Source: Methylobacterium terricola (GTDB taxonomy: Bacteria; Pseudomonadota; Alphaproteobacteria; Rhizobiales; Beijerinckiaceae). From it: 64,000 nt of DNA. Both the position numbers and the translations under genes were made by a program. The notes under the pieces are model-generated. The model was given only the letters and a program-made list of their open reading frames with translations, searched no databases and was not told the DNA's origin. Position 1 is the stretch's first letter, and each line of letters starts with the position of its first letter. Shown piece by piece: positions 55,984 through 64,000 of this stretch. Where the stretch lies: NCBI RefSeq assembly GCF_006151805.1, contig NZ_VDDA01000007.1, forward strand, positions 186,001 to 250,000. Reading direction: 5' to 3'.

Positions 55984-57506
55984 CACAGGCCCCAGCCCGG
56001 CAGCCCGAAGGCGGCGACCGCGAAGGACAGGCCGGCGACTGCCGCGAGGGCCAGGCTCGGCCGGTCCTTGACCGCGAAGGCGACGGGATCGTCGTGGAGC
56101 TCGTCGCGGCCGGCGAGCAGCCAGATCCGGCCCATGAACAGCACCAGCACCAGCGGAAACGCCCACAGCGCCAGGGGCGCCGACAGGACGGCATGCCGGA
56201 ACGCCTCGTTGGCGAGGTAGAGGATGAAGATCACGATGCTGGCGAGGCCCGCCGCGATCCCGAAGGCGAGCACCACCGGCTCGTCGGCCGGCCGGTAGCC
56301 GCGGCCCGAGAGCTGGCCGGTGCGCCCGCGCTTCACCGCCCCGCGCAGCTCGGTGTGGCGCTTGGCGAAGGAGAGCGAGGTGAACAGGAACATCGAGAAG
56401 GTCAGGAGCCAGGGCGACCAGGCGCCGCCGACCGCCGCGACCCCGATGACGAGCCGCAGGGTGAACAACCCGCCGAGGATCAGCGCGTCGAGCATCGGCA
56501 CGCGCTTGAGCGAGAACGAGTAGGCGAGGGTGACGGCGAGATAGGCGAGCAGTGCGGCGAGGACCGCCGGACCGGCGAGGGCCGCGAGGCCCAAGCCCAG
56601 GCCGAGCCCGCCCACCGTCGCCGCGAGCCCGGTGGCCAGCGGCAGCCGCCCGCTCGCCAGCGGCCGGTGGCGCTTCGACCAGTGCGCCCGGTCATGCGGC
56701 AGGTCCCACAGGTCGTTGAGGAGGTAGCTCGCCGAGGCGACGAGGCCGAGGGACAGGAAGGCGAGCCCGGCCTCGGCCCAGGCGCCGGCGCTGCCGGCGA
56801 GCCCGCCGAGCAGCATCGGCACGAAGACGAGGCCGTTCTTGGCCCATTGGTGCAGCCGCAAGCCCTTGGCGAGCGCCCGCAGGCGCGGGGCGGCGGCGAA
56901 TTCCTCCGAGGGCCGCCCCCCGGCCCGCGCCGCGCGGGCGACGCTCGCCGGGGTCTCGACCAGGATCACCCGTTGCGCCCGGGCCCAGATCGGCAGGTCG
57001 ACCGCGGCGTTGCCGGCATAGTCGAAGCCGCGGGGGAACAGCGCGGCGAGGGCTTTCGCCTTGACCTCGCCCTTGAGGTTGACGAGCCCGTCGCTCGACA
57101 CCGCCCGGTCGAACAGCGGAAACCGCTCGACGATGCCGCGCGCCATCAGCTCGTCGGCCGCGGTCGCGAGCACGATCTCCCGCCCGAGGGTCTTCTGGAG
57201 CGCGATATAGGCGAGCAGCTCCTCGTTCGCCGGCAGGGTGGCGAAGTCGAGGGCGGCGTGCTCGGCGACCCGGCGCTTGAAATAAGCCCGGCCGCGGGGC
57301 AGCCAGGCCAGCATCGCGAACAGCATCAGGACGTTGCGCCGCAGGATCGCCACCACGCCCTCGAGCAGGAGGTCGGTGCGCAGCAGCGTGCCGTCGAGAT
57401 CGACCACGAGGGGCACCAGCGGGCCCTCGTCGCGCCCCGGGATGGCGGCCGCATCGTCGCGACCGCGCGCGCCGGGACCGGAGGGAAGGGGGCTCGCCAA
57501 GGACAT
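55983..57506 (-). CDS. HAD phosphatase domain fused to a UbiA family prenyltransferase
   Basis: The 507-residue two-domain protein: residues 30-200 are HAD-like with motif I VVDLDGTLLRT (D36, D38) and a later GNAAVDLPIWARA motif IV; residues 215-507 form a UbiA fold with nine TM helices and the first Asp-rich motif NDLWDLPHDRAH (264-275). The arrangement resembles decaprenyl-phosphate phosphoribosyltransferase systems, where a UbiA enzyme joins PRPP to a polyprenyl phosphate and a phosphatase removes the 5-phosphate; here both would be in one chain. Coupled to gtrA, it probably makes a polyprenyl-phosphate pentose; this is inference. Confidence 0.85.
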   Translation of the reverse strand: MSLASPLPSGPGARGRDDAAAIPGRDEGPLVPLVVDLDGTLLRTDLLLEGVVAILRRNVLMLFAMLAWLPRGRAYFKRRVAEHAALDFATLPANEELLAYIALQKTLGREIVLATAADELMARGIVERFPLFDRAVSSDGLVNLKGEVKAKALAALFPRGFDYAGNAAVDLPIWARAQRVILVETPASVARAARAGGRPSEEFAAAPRLRALAKGLRLHQWAKNGLVFVPMLLGGLAGSAGAWAEAGLAFLSLGLVASASYLLNDLWDLPHDRAHWSKRHRPLASGRLPLATGLAATVGGLGLGLGLAALAGPAVLAALLAYLAVTLAYSFSLKRVPMLDALILGGLFTLRLVIGVAAVGGAWSPWLLTFSMFLFTSLSFAKRHTELRGAVKRGRTGQLSGRGYRPADEPVVLAFGIAAGLASIVIFILYLANEAFRHAVLSAPLALWAFPLVLVLFMGRIWLLAGRDELHDDPVAFAVKDRPSLALAAVAGLSFAVAAFGLPGWGL

Positions 57507-57841
57507 CGTTTCGGCCTGTGCTGCTGTGATCTTGGCGCAGGCTACGATGGTGGGGCCGGTGCAAGTCTTAAACCGGCTCGCGGCACCGGATCATTCGGTC
57601 GGCAGGATGATCGCCGGGTTGATGCGGCCGGCGGTATTTCGGGGGAACGCGGCAAGACCGCGTTCATCATCAGGCTCGCCAGAGGTGGCCGGGGTCCCGG
57701 CGAGCCCGAACGGGTCTCGTCAGCTCATCCCACCCTGTCCCGGACCATCGAAACGCAGTGGAGGGAGATCCGGGAAGGGAGAGCCTGCGACGTCCGGCTG
57801 CGCCCCGGACGCGGAGCGATCCCGGGCGGCGGCCGCCCGCC
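57507..57841. other. Intergenic region with a half copy of repeat family 1
   Basis: These 335 bases upstream of the HAD-UbiA gene contain the half-element at 57734-57775. No gene is supported; the minus-strand promoter for HAD-UbiA should lie near 57510-57600. Confidence 0.45.
57734..57775. repeat. Half copy of repeat family 1 (copy d)
   Basis: The 42 bases align with the left arm of family 1 (copy b) from its CCTTTCCCGGA start through GGAGATCCGGGA, with about six differences and one or two indels (CCTGTCCCGGACCATCGAAA, then GTGGAGGGAGATCCGGGA). No interior or right arm follows, so this is a truncated element. Confidence 0.65.
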
Positions 57842-58747
57842 TTACGCCTCCGGATCCGCCCTCGTCGAGAACCGGTCGCGCGCCGTGAAGCGGTCGGCCG
57901 GCAGGCCGGAGGGCAGGGTGCCGCGGTAGATCTCCCGCGACAGGAAGGTGCGCTCGATCTCGATCTGCTCCTCATCGAGGTCGACGTACCAGCAGCGGCG
58001 CCGGGGCGACCAGCGGTAGTTGCGGTCCTTGAGCCGGTCCTTGAGGGCGATCGGCGCGTCGGAGGCCCAGAGCCGCACGGTCGGCCGCCGCGCCGCCTCG
58101 AGCAGGGCGGCGAGCGCCAGGCGCCCGGAGGTCCGCAGCGGCCGGGCGAGCACCGCGAGCAGCGCCTCGCAATCGTCGATCGCCCGGTGGCCGTTGTGGA
58201 AATGGCCGTGATCGGCGAGCAGGTGGCCGAGCCGCATGCCCTCGTGCCCCTCGGCCCGCCAGGGGATCTGGTGGCAGGAGCAGGCCCAGTTGCGCGAGAC
58301 AAAGATCGGCCAGCGGCGCTCGCACATCTGCCGGTCGAAGCGGGCATTGTGGGCGATGACGACCCGGGCCTCGGCGGCGAGCGCCTCGACCGCCGCATCG
58401 TCGATGCGCTGGCCGGCGACGTCGGCATCGGTGATGCCGGTGAGGCGCACCACCGCCTCGGGGATCGCGCCGGAGGGCTGATGGAGCTGGTTGAAGCGCT
58501 CCAGCACCCGGTAGATCCGGCCGCTGGCGCCGTACTCGAACTTGACGATGCCGAGCTCGATCACCTCGTCGGCGGTCACGTCGATGCCGGTCGTCTCGGT
58601 GTCGAGGATCAGCCCGACGAAGGTCGGCTCGGTCGGCGCGTCCGGCGGGGGCACGAAGGGGCTCAGCCGGCGCAGCACCCGGTAGTCGCCGGTGCGCTCC
58701 AGGATGGCGGCGATGTCGTCGAGCGCGTCGGTCAAGCGGCGTGTCAC
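57842..58747 (-). CDS. DEDD-type 3'-5' exonuclease (DnaQ-like)
   Basis: From GTG 58747 (VTRRLTDALD) the protein has 301 residues. Exo I is GLILDTETTGIDV, Exo II HNARFDRQMCE, Exo III HRAIDDCEALLAVLARP, giving the D-E-D-H-D set of the DnaQ/exonuclease-T group. After residue 200 there is an extra C-terminal region with RNYRWSPRRRCWYVDLDEEQ, seen in the stand-alone 3'-5' exonucleases of alphaproteobacteria. The start is not firmly fixed: an open frame continues upstream to 59260 without conserved residues, and the ribosome site of the GTG is weak. Confidence 0.85.
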   Translation of the reverse strand: MTRRLTDALDDIAAILERTGDYRVLRRLSPFVPPPDAPTEPTFVGLILDTETTGIDVTADEVIELGIVKFEYGASGRIYRVLERFNQLHQPSGAIPEAVVRLTGITDADVAGQRIDDAAVEALAAEARVVIAHNARFDRQMCERRWPIFVSRNWACSCHQIPWRAEGHEGMRLGHLLADHGHFHNGHRAIDDCEALLAVLARPLRTSGRLALAALLEAARRPTVRLWASDAPIALKDRLKDRNYRWSPRRRCWYVDLDEEQIEIERTFLSREIYRGTLPSGLPADRFTARDRFSTRADPEA

Positions 58748-59268
58748 CCTGGCAGGCCGCTGCGCGGGGGCGGCGCATGTCGTTGCCTGGCCCCGGCATA
58801 GACCCGGCCCGCCCGCCGCGCCAAGAGCCGTGCCGCCACGCTCCACCGCATTCGCGAGCCGGCGACGCAGGAGCCGTGTTCGACCCTGCCGGGAGACGGC
58901 CGGGATCCCATCCGGGGGGAGCGACCGGCCCCGGGCCCTCCGTCCCGATGTCCGCCTCCGACAAAAACCCCGCCGGCGACGGTCCCGAGGACCGTCGGCA
59001 GCGGGGGAGTCGAGGAGATCCGAGAGACGAGCCCCACGCCGGCAGGGGAGGAAACGGGGCCGGCGGGTGCGTCGGGCAGCTCCCGGGCCGCCCGATACGA
59101 GGCCAACATCCCATCGCTGGGCCGGTTTCAGGGGGCGGCGCCGGACCGTCGTCCGGAGTAAACCTGGGTCAAGCGGCAGACCGAATTCGGCCGCAAGCGC
59201 CGGGATGCAGGGCGCCCGGCATGGCGCCAGGATGGCGTCATCGCCCGGACAGGGAGGCAAGGACGATC
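58748..59268. other. Intergenic region, exonuclease / ada
   Basis: These 521 bases contain the hairpin at 58977-58997 next to a minus-strand T-run. Open frames on both strands here are extensions of the flanking genes without conserved residues. Confidence 0.45.
58977..58997 (-). terminator. Perfect stem-loop with downstream T-run, possible terminator or attenuator
   Basis: CGACGGTCC and GGACCGTCG form a perfect 9-bp stem with loop CGA (plus strand). On the minus strand it is followed by a G-rich 9-mer and then TTTTT. No minus-strand gene is known upstream, so it may end a short antisense or leader transcript or attenuate the exonuclease gene. Confidence 0.4.
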
Positions 59269-60399
59269 ATGCGCAACCCCGATCCCGACTGCGCGGCCCC
59301 GCATCCGGGGGCCACGACCATCGCCCCGCCCCACGACGCCCCGCCCCACGACGACGCCGCGCGCTTCGCGGCCGTCGCCCGCCGCGACCGGACGGCCGAC
59401 GGCCTGTTCGTCTACGCGGTGCGCACGACCGGGGTATATTGCCGCCCGAGCTGCGCCGCGCGGCCGGCCCTCCCTCAGAATGTCAGCTTCCATCCGACCT
59501 GCGCGGCGGCGGAAGCGGCGGGGTTCCGGCCCTGCCGGCGCTGCCGGCCGAACGAGGCGAGCCTCCACGCCCGCCAGGCCGAGGCGGTGGCGCGGGCCTG
59601 CCGGACGATCGAGGCGGCCGAGGCGCCGCCGGCGCTCGCCGACCTCGCCGCCGCGGCGGGATTGAGCCCGCACCACTTCCACCGGGTGTTCAAGCAGGTC
59701 ACCGGCGTGACGCCGCGGGCCTACGGCGAGAGCCGGCGGGCCGCGCGTGCGGCCGAGGAGCTGCGGCGGGCCGGGACCGTCACGGAGGCGCTCTACGGCG
59801 CCGGCTACGGCGCGGCGAGCCGGTTCTACGCCGCGGCGCCGGGCCGCCTCGGCATGACGCCGACGGCCTACCGGAAGGGCGGGGAGGGTGCGGCGATCCG
59901 CTTCGCGATCGGCGCCTGCTACCTCGGCCACGTCCTGGTGGCGGCGACCGAGAAGGGCGTCTGCGCGATCCTGCTCGGCGACGACCCCGAATCCCTGCTG
60001 CGCGACCTGCAGGACCGTTTCCCGAAGGCGGCGCTGAGCGGGGGCGACCCGGGCTTCGAGGCTCTGGTGGGGCAGGTGATCGCCCTCGTCGAGGCCCCCG
60101 GCACGGCCGCGAGCCTGCCCCTCGACATCGGCGGCACCGCCTTCCAGCAGCGGGTCTGGCAGGCCCTGCGGGCGATCCCCCCGGGGCGCACCGCGACCTA
60201 TGCCGAGGTCGCGCGGGCGATCGGCGCACCGGCGGCGGCGCGCGCGGTGGCGCTCGCCTGCGGCGCCAACCCGATCGCCGTGGCGGTGCCGTGCCACCGG
60301 GTGGTGCGCGGCGACGGCAGCCTGTCGGGCTATCGCTGGGGCGTCGCGCGCAAGCGGGCGCTCCTCGACCGCGAGCGCGACCCAACGGACAGGGCCTGA
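59269..60399 (+). CDS. ada: Ada, bifunctional adaptive-response regulator and O6-methylguanine-DNA methyltransferase
   Basis: The 376-residue protein (ATG 59269, with AAGGA 5 nt upstream) contains the three Ada parts. Residues 30-100 form the zinc/methylphosphotriester domain (C58, C62, C89, C92 in GVYCRPSC and RPCRRC; C58 is the acceptor). Residues 105-195 form an AraC-type HTH (LAAAAGLSPHHFHRVFKQVT). Residues 205-370 form the suicide methyltransferase with PCHRVVR, active-site C342. It repairs alkylated DNA and, when methylated, activates its regulon. It is divergent from the exonuclease gene. Confidence 0.95.
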   Translation: MRNPDPDCAAPHPGATTIAPPHDAPPHDDAARFAAVARRDRTADGLFVYAVRTTGVYCRPSCAARPALPQNVSFHPTCAAAEAAGFRPCRRCRPNEASLHARQAEAVARACRTIEAAEAPPALADLAAAAGLSPHHFHRVFKQVTGVTPRAYGESRRAARAAEELRRAGTVTEALYGAGYGAASRFYAAAPGRLGMTPTAYRKGGEGAAIRFAIGACYLGHVLVAATEKGVCAILLGDDPESLLRDLQDRFPKAALSGGDPGFEALVGQVIALVEAPGTAASLPLDIGGTAFQQRVWQALRAIPPGRTATYAEVARAIGAPAAARAVALACGANPIAVAVPCHRVVRGDGSLSGYRWGVARKRALLDRERDPTDRA

Positions 60400-60790
60400 C
60401 GGAGGCCCCCTCGACCCGCGGAGCCCCGGCACCGAGCGGAGCGCCAGCACAAGGAGGCGTGCGAGGCCGACACGGCGTCAGGCCTCGCGCCGCGACAGGT
60501 CAGCGCGCGTCGGGGCCACATCCGGGTGGACCCGAGGGGCCGTCCCGCCCCGCTCGTCGGGCCGCCTGGTCGCCGGCAGCCCCCGAGCCGGGCTTCCCCC
60601 GTGCGATCCGGGGCCGGTTCCGTAGGTGCCCCCGGACCCGCACCTTGAGGAAAGCGACCCGGAATCTGCGCCGGGCACGGATCGTTGGGGCAGGGATCGG
60701 CGTTCTCCCTGTGAGACCTGCCGCCACGGTTCCGCGGCCGGGCTCTGACGTGACACCTCGAGCGCGGGCCTCCCTCAGGAGCGCAATTCC
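60400..60790. other. Intergenic region after ada
   Basis: These 391 bases are downstream of ada. I see only a small hairpin (AGGTGC 60624-60629 with GCACCT 60640-60645, 10-nt loop) and no gene. Confidence 0.4.
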
Positions 60791-61006
60791 ATGTCGTGCC
60801 GCCACAACGCCGTCGCCCCCCTGCCGCACCTGATCGCGACGGCGCCGTCGCACCTGCGCAAATGGCGCCGCTTCCCCAGTACCCTGCCGCAGGCCGCCAA
60901 CGACAACGTCCGCCCCGGCGCCACCGCCGAAGTCGGGCTGTGGGCCGCGGCGCTCGGCGGCGCCGCCACCCTGGTGGCGGTGCTGATGGTCGGGCTGATG
61001 CTGTAG
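60791..61006 (+). CDS. Small single-pass membrane protein, hypothetical
   Basis: The 71-residue frame starts ATG 60791 and has a basic N-terminal half (HLRKWRRFP), the sequence QAANDNVRPG, and one C-terminal TM helix (VGLWAAALGGAATLVAVLMV). Small proteins with AANDN motifs are, from memory, common in Methylobacterium. AGGAG lies 9 nt upstream (60777-60781). It ends 7 bp before the convergent rraA-like stop. Function unknown; coding status fairly likely. Confidence 0.55.
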   Translation: MSCRHNAVAPLPHLIATAPSHLRKWRRFPSTLPQAANDNVRPGATAEVGLWAAALGGAATLVAVLMVGLML

Positions 61007-61013
61007 CGGCGCG

Positions 61014-61730
61014 TCAGCGCCCGGTTTTCCGGCGCCAGGCCGCGAAGTCGGCCTTGGCCTGCTCGTCGATCAGCGGGTAGAGGCCGATCACGCCGCGGCC
61101 GTTCTGGACCTCCTCCAGCACGAAATCCTCGAACACCGTCATCTCGGCCGCCTCCGCGGCGACCTCGTCGGCGATCTCCGCCGGGATCACGATCACGCCC
61201 TCCGCGTCCCCCACCACCACGTCGCCCGGGAAGACCGCGACGTCGCCGCAGCCGATCGGCACGTTGATGTCGAGGGCCTGGTGCAGGGTGAGGTTGGTCG
61301 GGGCCGACGGGCGGTTGTGATAGGCCGGGAAGGGCAGGGTGCCGATCTCCGGCGAATCGCGAAACCCGCCATCGGTGACGACGCCGGCCGCGCCGCGCTT
61401 CATCAGCCGGGTCACCAGGATCCCCCCGGCGGAGGCCGCGCGCGGGTTCTTGCGGCTGTCCATCACCAGCACCGCGCCCTCCGGGCATTGGTCGACGGCG
61501 ACGCGCTGCGGGTGTCCGGGGTCGCGGAACGCCGCAAGGGTGTTCAGGTCCTCCCGGGCCGGGATGTAGCGCAGCGTATAGGCCTCGCCGACCATCGTCC
61601 CGGCCTGCGGGTTGAGGGGGCGCACATCCTGGATGACCTGGTTGCGCAGGCCGCGCTTGAACAGGGCGGTGGCCAGGGTCGCGATGCTGACGGTCTTCAG
61701 CGTCGCGCGGGTCTCGGGGCTCAGGGGCAT
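61014..61730 (-). CDS. RraA-like protein (RraA / HMG-aldolase superfamily)
   Basis: The 238-residue protein has the RraA fold signature: AAGVVTDGGFRDSPEIG with the conserved G-x-x-R-D, PIGCGDVAVFPGDVVVGDAEGV with the metal-ligand Asp, and the start LKTVSIATLATALFKRGLRN. The superfamily includes ribonuclease E inhibitors and 4-hydroxy-4-methyl-2-oxoglutarate or oxaloacetate aldolases. The size and retained R-D pair favour an aldolase or decarboxylase type, but this is not settled. No catabolic partner genes are adjacent. Confidence 0.85.
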   Translation of the reverse strand: MPLSPETRATLKTVSIATLATALFKRGLRNQVIQDVRPLNPQAGTMVGEAYTLRYIPAREDLNTLAAFRDPGHPQRVAVDQCPEGAVLVMDSRKNPRAASAGGILVTRLMKRGAAGVVTDGGFRDSPEIGTLPFPAYHNRPSAPTNLTLHQALDINVPIGCGDVAVFPGDVVVGDAEGVIVIPAEIADEVAAEAAEMTVFEDFVLEEVQNGRGVIGLYPLIDEQAKADFAAWRRKTGR

Positions 61731-61878
61731 CGGGGATTCTCCGGTCGGGGGCGGAGGGCCGGGGGCGTCGGGGAATGGCCATGGGGCCGCGCCGCCCCAA
61801 CCCGAGTCCTCCCCATCGCCCGGACGGCTTCGCCGCTCCGCGGCCGCGTGCGAGCGGCCTGTGACGCGCGCATTGAAG

Positions 61879-61898
61879 CACTAATGTTTTAGTACATC
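61879..61898. promoter_or_regulatory. AT-rich palindrome upstream of the rraA-like gene, candidate operator
   Basis: ACTAATGTTTTAGT has perfect 5-bp arms (ACTAA / TTAGT) around TGTT and stands out as an AT island in very GC-rich surroundings, about 150 bp upstream of the rraA-like start. It could be an operator or part of a promoter. Confidence 0.35.
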
Positions 61899-61933
61899 AA
61901 CCAGGATGTCGCAGGATGCTCCCGCGTCCGAAC

Positions 61934-61955
61934 CCTCCCCCCCGGCGGGGGGAGG
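61934..61955. terminator. G/C hairpin resembling a minimal family-2 end
   Basis: CCTCCCCCC and GGGGGGAGG pair perfectly over 9 bp with a 4-nt loop, preceded by AAC as in the family-2 element ends. It lies 39 nt beyond the stop of the minus-strand gene at 61994 and may terminate it; there is no T-run. Confidence 0.45.
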
Positions 61956-61993
61956 ATCAGAACCTGCGCCCTAGCCGGAGCGGTGCGCTTGCC

Positions 61994-62476
61994 TCACTTC
62001 TTGCGCGGTGCCGGCGGCGGGGGGGCCGGGGGCTCGTCGCCGCCCTCGTCGGGCTCGCCGCCGCCGATGGTGGATTTCAGCGCGAAGGCCACGAGGGGGC
62101 TCGCGACATCCACCACCTCGGCCTTGGTCAGGCCGTCCTTCGGATCGTAGCTGCCGACCAGCATCACGGTCCGGTTCTCGGTCTTCGCGAGGTCCAGCCC
62201 GTCACCGGAGACGGCCATCGGCTTGCCGGCGATCTCGTCGGCCTTGCGGTCGTTGGTGAACAGCACCGTGACCTTGCCGTCCTTGACCACGCCGACGTAG
62301 CAGGTCTCCTCCGGCGTGCGGCATGGGAACAGCATCGCGGCGGTCGGGTCGGGCTGCAGCGTCTCCTTCGGCGGCGGCGGGGCCTTCGGGCCCTTGGGGG
62401 CCGGCTGGGCGGCAGCCGGACCGGCGGCCGCGAGCGCGAGCAGCGTGAGGGCGAGCGCGGAGCGCATCTGTCTCAT
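61994..62476 (-). CDS. Periplasmic protein of unknown function
   Basis: The 160-residue protein has a signal peptide (residues 1-23, ending GPAAAQ), a Pro/Lys-rich linker, a small globular domain with one possible disulphide pair (PCRTPEETCYVG), and a Pro/Gly/Glu-rich tail. I do not recognise a family. It is between the ABC ATPase and the rraA-like gene on the same strand. Confidence 0.72.
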   Translation of the reverse strand: MRQMRSALALTLLALAAAGPAAAQPAPKGPKAPPPPKETLQPDPTAAMLFPCRTPEETCYVGVVKDGKVTVLFTNDRKADEIAGKPMAVSGDGLDLAKTENRTVMLVGSYDPKDGLTKAEVVDVASPLVAFALKSTIGGGEPDEGGDEPPAPPPPAPRKK

Positions 62477-62567
62477 TCTCCAGGAAATGCCCCATCGGAA
62501 GGCGCGAAGTGGCGCGCCCGCGCCGGGGGTTCAAGCCCCGGGGCGCCGCAACGGATGCCGGGCGGGC

Positions 62568-64000
62568 TCACGCCTGCGCGAGACCGCCCTCGAGACCGGC
62601 CGCCGCCACCAGCGCCCGGGTATAGGCCTCGCGCGGGCGCTCCAGCACCTGATCGGTCGGGCCGCGCTCGACCTCGCGCCCGTTGCGGAGCACCAGCACG
62701 GTGTCGGACAAGGCCCGGACCACCGCGAGGTCGTGGGAGATGAAGACGTAGGCGAGGCCATGCGCCGCCTGGAGGTCGCGCAGCAGGGCGACGATGTCGC
62801 GCTGCACCGTGCGGTCGAGGGCGGAGGTCGGCTCGTCGAGGACCACGAGGCGGGGGCGCAGGATCATCGCCCGGGCGATGGCGAGGCGCTGGCGCTGGCC
62901 GCCCGAGAAGGCGTGCGGGAAGCGGTGGCGCGAGGCGGGATCGAGGCGCACCTCGCGGAAGGCCTCCGCCGCCCGGGCGTCGCGCGCGGCGGCGTCGAGG
63001 CGTGGCGCGTGGACCCGCAACCCCTCGGCGACGATCTCGCCGGCGGTGAGGCGGGGCGAGAGCGAGCCCATCGGGTCCTGGAACACCGGCTGGAAGCCGC
63101 GGCGCAGGGGCCGCAGCGCGGTGCGGTCGAGGGCGGTGAGGTCGCGATCCTCGAACCGCACCAGGCCGTGAGCGGCGGGCTCGAGGCGAAGCAGCGCCCG
63201 GCCGAGGCTCGACTTGCCCGAACCCGATTCGCCGACGACCCCGATCGTCTGGCCGGCCCGGAGCGTCAGGTCGACGCCCTCGACCGCGAGGCGCGGCGGC
63301 CCGGCCCGCAGCCAGCGCCGCGGCCCCGGATAGGCGACCGACACGCCGCGCGCCTCCAGCACCACCGGGGCCGAAGCGGGCACCGGCGCTTTGCGCCCGG
63401 TGGGCTCGGCGGCCAGGAGATCGCGGGTCTCGGGCGCCTGCGGGTCGCGAAACAGCCGCGCCGTCGGCCCGGTCTCGACGAGGCGGCCGGCGCGCAACAC
63501 CGCGGTGCGCTCGGCGATGCGCCGGACCAGCCGGAGGTCGTGGGTGATGAACAGGAGCGCGAGGCCGAGGCGGTCCTTCAGGTCGGCCAGCAGCGCCAGG
63601 ATCTGGGCCTGGACGGTGACGTCGAGCGCCGTGGTCGGCTCGTCGGCGATCAGAAGGTCGGGCTCGCAGGCGAGCGCCATCGCGATCATCACCCGCTGGC
63701 GCTCGCCGCCCGACAATTCGTGCGGATAGGCGGAGAGGCGCGAAGCGGCATCGCGGATGCCGACGAGATCCATGAGCTCGCGCGCCCGCGCGCCGGCCCG
63801 GCGCCGGCTGAACGACCGATGGGCGCGCAAGGGCAGGGCGATCTGGTGGCCGACCGTGAACAGCGGGTCGAGGGCGGTCATCGGCTCCTGGAACACCAGG
63901 CCGATGCGCGCCCCGCGGATCCGGTCGAGGGCGGGGCGGTCCAGGGCCGTCAGCTCGGTTCCGTCGAAGCGCACGCTGCCGGAGACGCGCGCCTGGGGCG
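62568..64000 (-). CDS. Oligopeptide-type ABC transporter, fused dual ATPase (YejF-like), partial (5' end outside window)
   Basis: The frame is open to the window edge, giving 477 codons of an expected 540 or so; the N-terminal Walker A is missing. Visible are the first-half signature LSGGERQRVMIAMAL and Walker B DLLIADEPTTALD, the second Walker A GESGSGKSSLG, signature FSGGQRQRLAIARAM and Walker B LVVLDEPTSALD. It is a paralogue of the protein at 40290-41909 and likely belongs to a peptide-import system whose other genes lie outside the window. Confidence 0.9.
   Translation of the reverse strand, partial: PQARVSGSVRFDGTELTALDRPALDRIRGARIGLVFQEPMTALDPLFTVGHQIALPLRAHRSFSRRRAGARARELMDLVGIRDAASRLSAYPHELSGGERQRVMIAMALACEPDLLIADEPTTALDVTVQAQILALLADLKDRLGLALLFITHDLRLVRRIAERTAVLRAGRLVETGPTARLFRDPQAPETRDLLAAEPTGRKAPVPASAPVVLEARGVSVAYPGPRRWLRAGPPRLAVEGVDLTLRAGQTIGVVGESGSGKSSLGRALLRLEPAAHGLVRFEDRDLTALDRTALRPLRRGFQPVFQDPMGSLSPRLTAGEIVAEGLRVHAPRLDAAARDARAAEAFREVRLDPASRHRFPHAFSGGQRQRLAIARAMILRPRLVVLDEPTSALDRTVQRDIVALLRDLQAAHGLAYVFISHDLAVVRALSDTVLVLRNGREVERGPTDQVLERPREAYTRALVAAAGLEGGLAQA

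Noticed and set aside
58741..59268. In-frame upstream extension of ada by 176 codons
   Set aside because: The extension is Gly/Arg/Pro-rich with no similarity to Ada, and ATG 59269 has a ribosome site and gives the standard length.

Overview
The window is a high-GC chromosomal stretch of a Rhizobiales-type alphaproteobacterium, most likely Methylobacterium or a close relative. This is inferred from the gene families (BcsS beside a bcs operon, HpnN/HpnH/HpnG with IspH, DUF2244, FkbM, NodT-type outer-membrane factors), the frequent GTG/TTG starts and the intergenic palindromes. No sequence comparison was run. I see no tRNA, rRNA, CRISPR array, transposase or phage gene.

Region 1 (1-18.1 kb) is a surface polysaccharide region. 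A minus-strand cellulose operon, bcsA-bcsB-bcsZ-TPR protein (the last cut by the window edge), has overlapping genes. It is followed, further from the edge, by a tautomerase, the outer-membrane protein BcsS, a degenerate hybrid histidine kinase, an O-antigen-polymerase-like protein, a Wzz/Wzc-like chain-length protein without an ATP-binding loop, an acyltransferase-3 membrane protein and a divergent acyl carrier protein. The AT-rich 630-base region before bcsA carries two palindromes.

Region 2 (18.4-29.9 kb) holds a heavy-metal RND efflux operon (His/Cys-rich protein, fused CzcB-like adaptor, CzcA-like pump, small periplasmic protein), endonuclease III back to back with a DUF2244 protein, RecD2 helicase, an FkbM methyltransferase and a DedA protein.

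Region 3 (30.2-40.1 kb) is an MdtABC-type drug-efflux operon with its own outer-membrane lipoprotein. A mobile-looking 170-190 bp palindromic element sits in each of its three gene junctions, the middle copy inverted. A second, unrelated 167-171 bp palindromic element has three full copies and one half copy elsewhere (8.8, 25.7, 28.2 and 57.7 kb).

Region 4 (40.3-53.1 kb) has an orphan dual-ATPase ABC protein overlapping deoB, a cytochrome P450 and a TetR regulator, a SulP permease, and a hopanoid cluster: hpnN on the minus strand, ispH-hpnH on the plus strand, and hpnG convergent with and overlapping hpnH. HpnH and HpnG act in sequence to make extended hopanoids, IspH supplies isoprenoid precursors, and HpnN moves hopanoids to the outer membrane.

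Region 5 (53.2-64 kb) has a PIN-domain toxin/antitoxin pair with in-frame tandem repeats, a polyprenyl-linked glycosylation group (GT-C-like membrane protein, GtrA, HAD-UbiA fusion), a DEDD exonuclease, a full-length Ada, a small membrane protein, an RraA-like protein, a periplasmic protein of unknown role, and a second dual-ATPase ABC protein running off the right edge.
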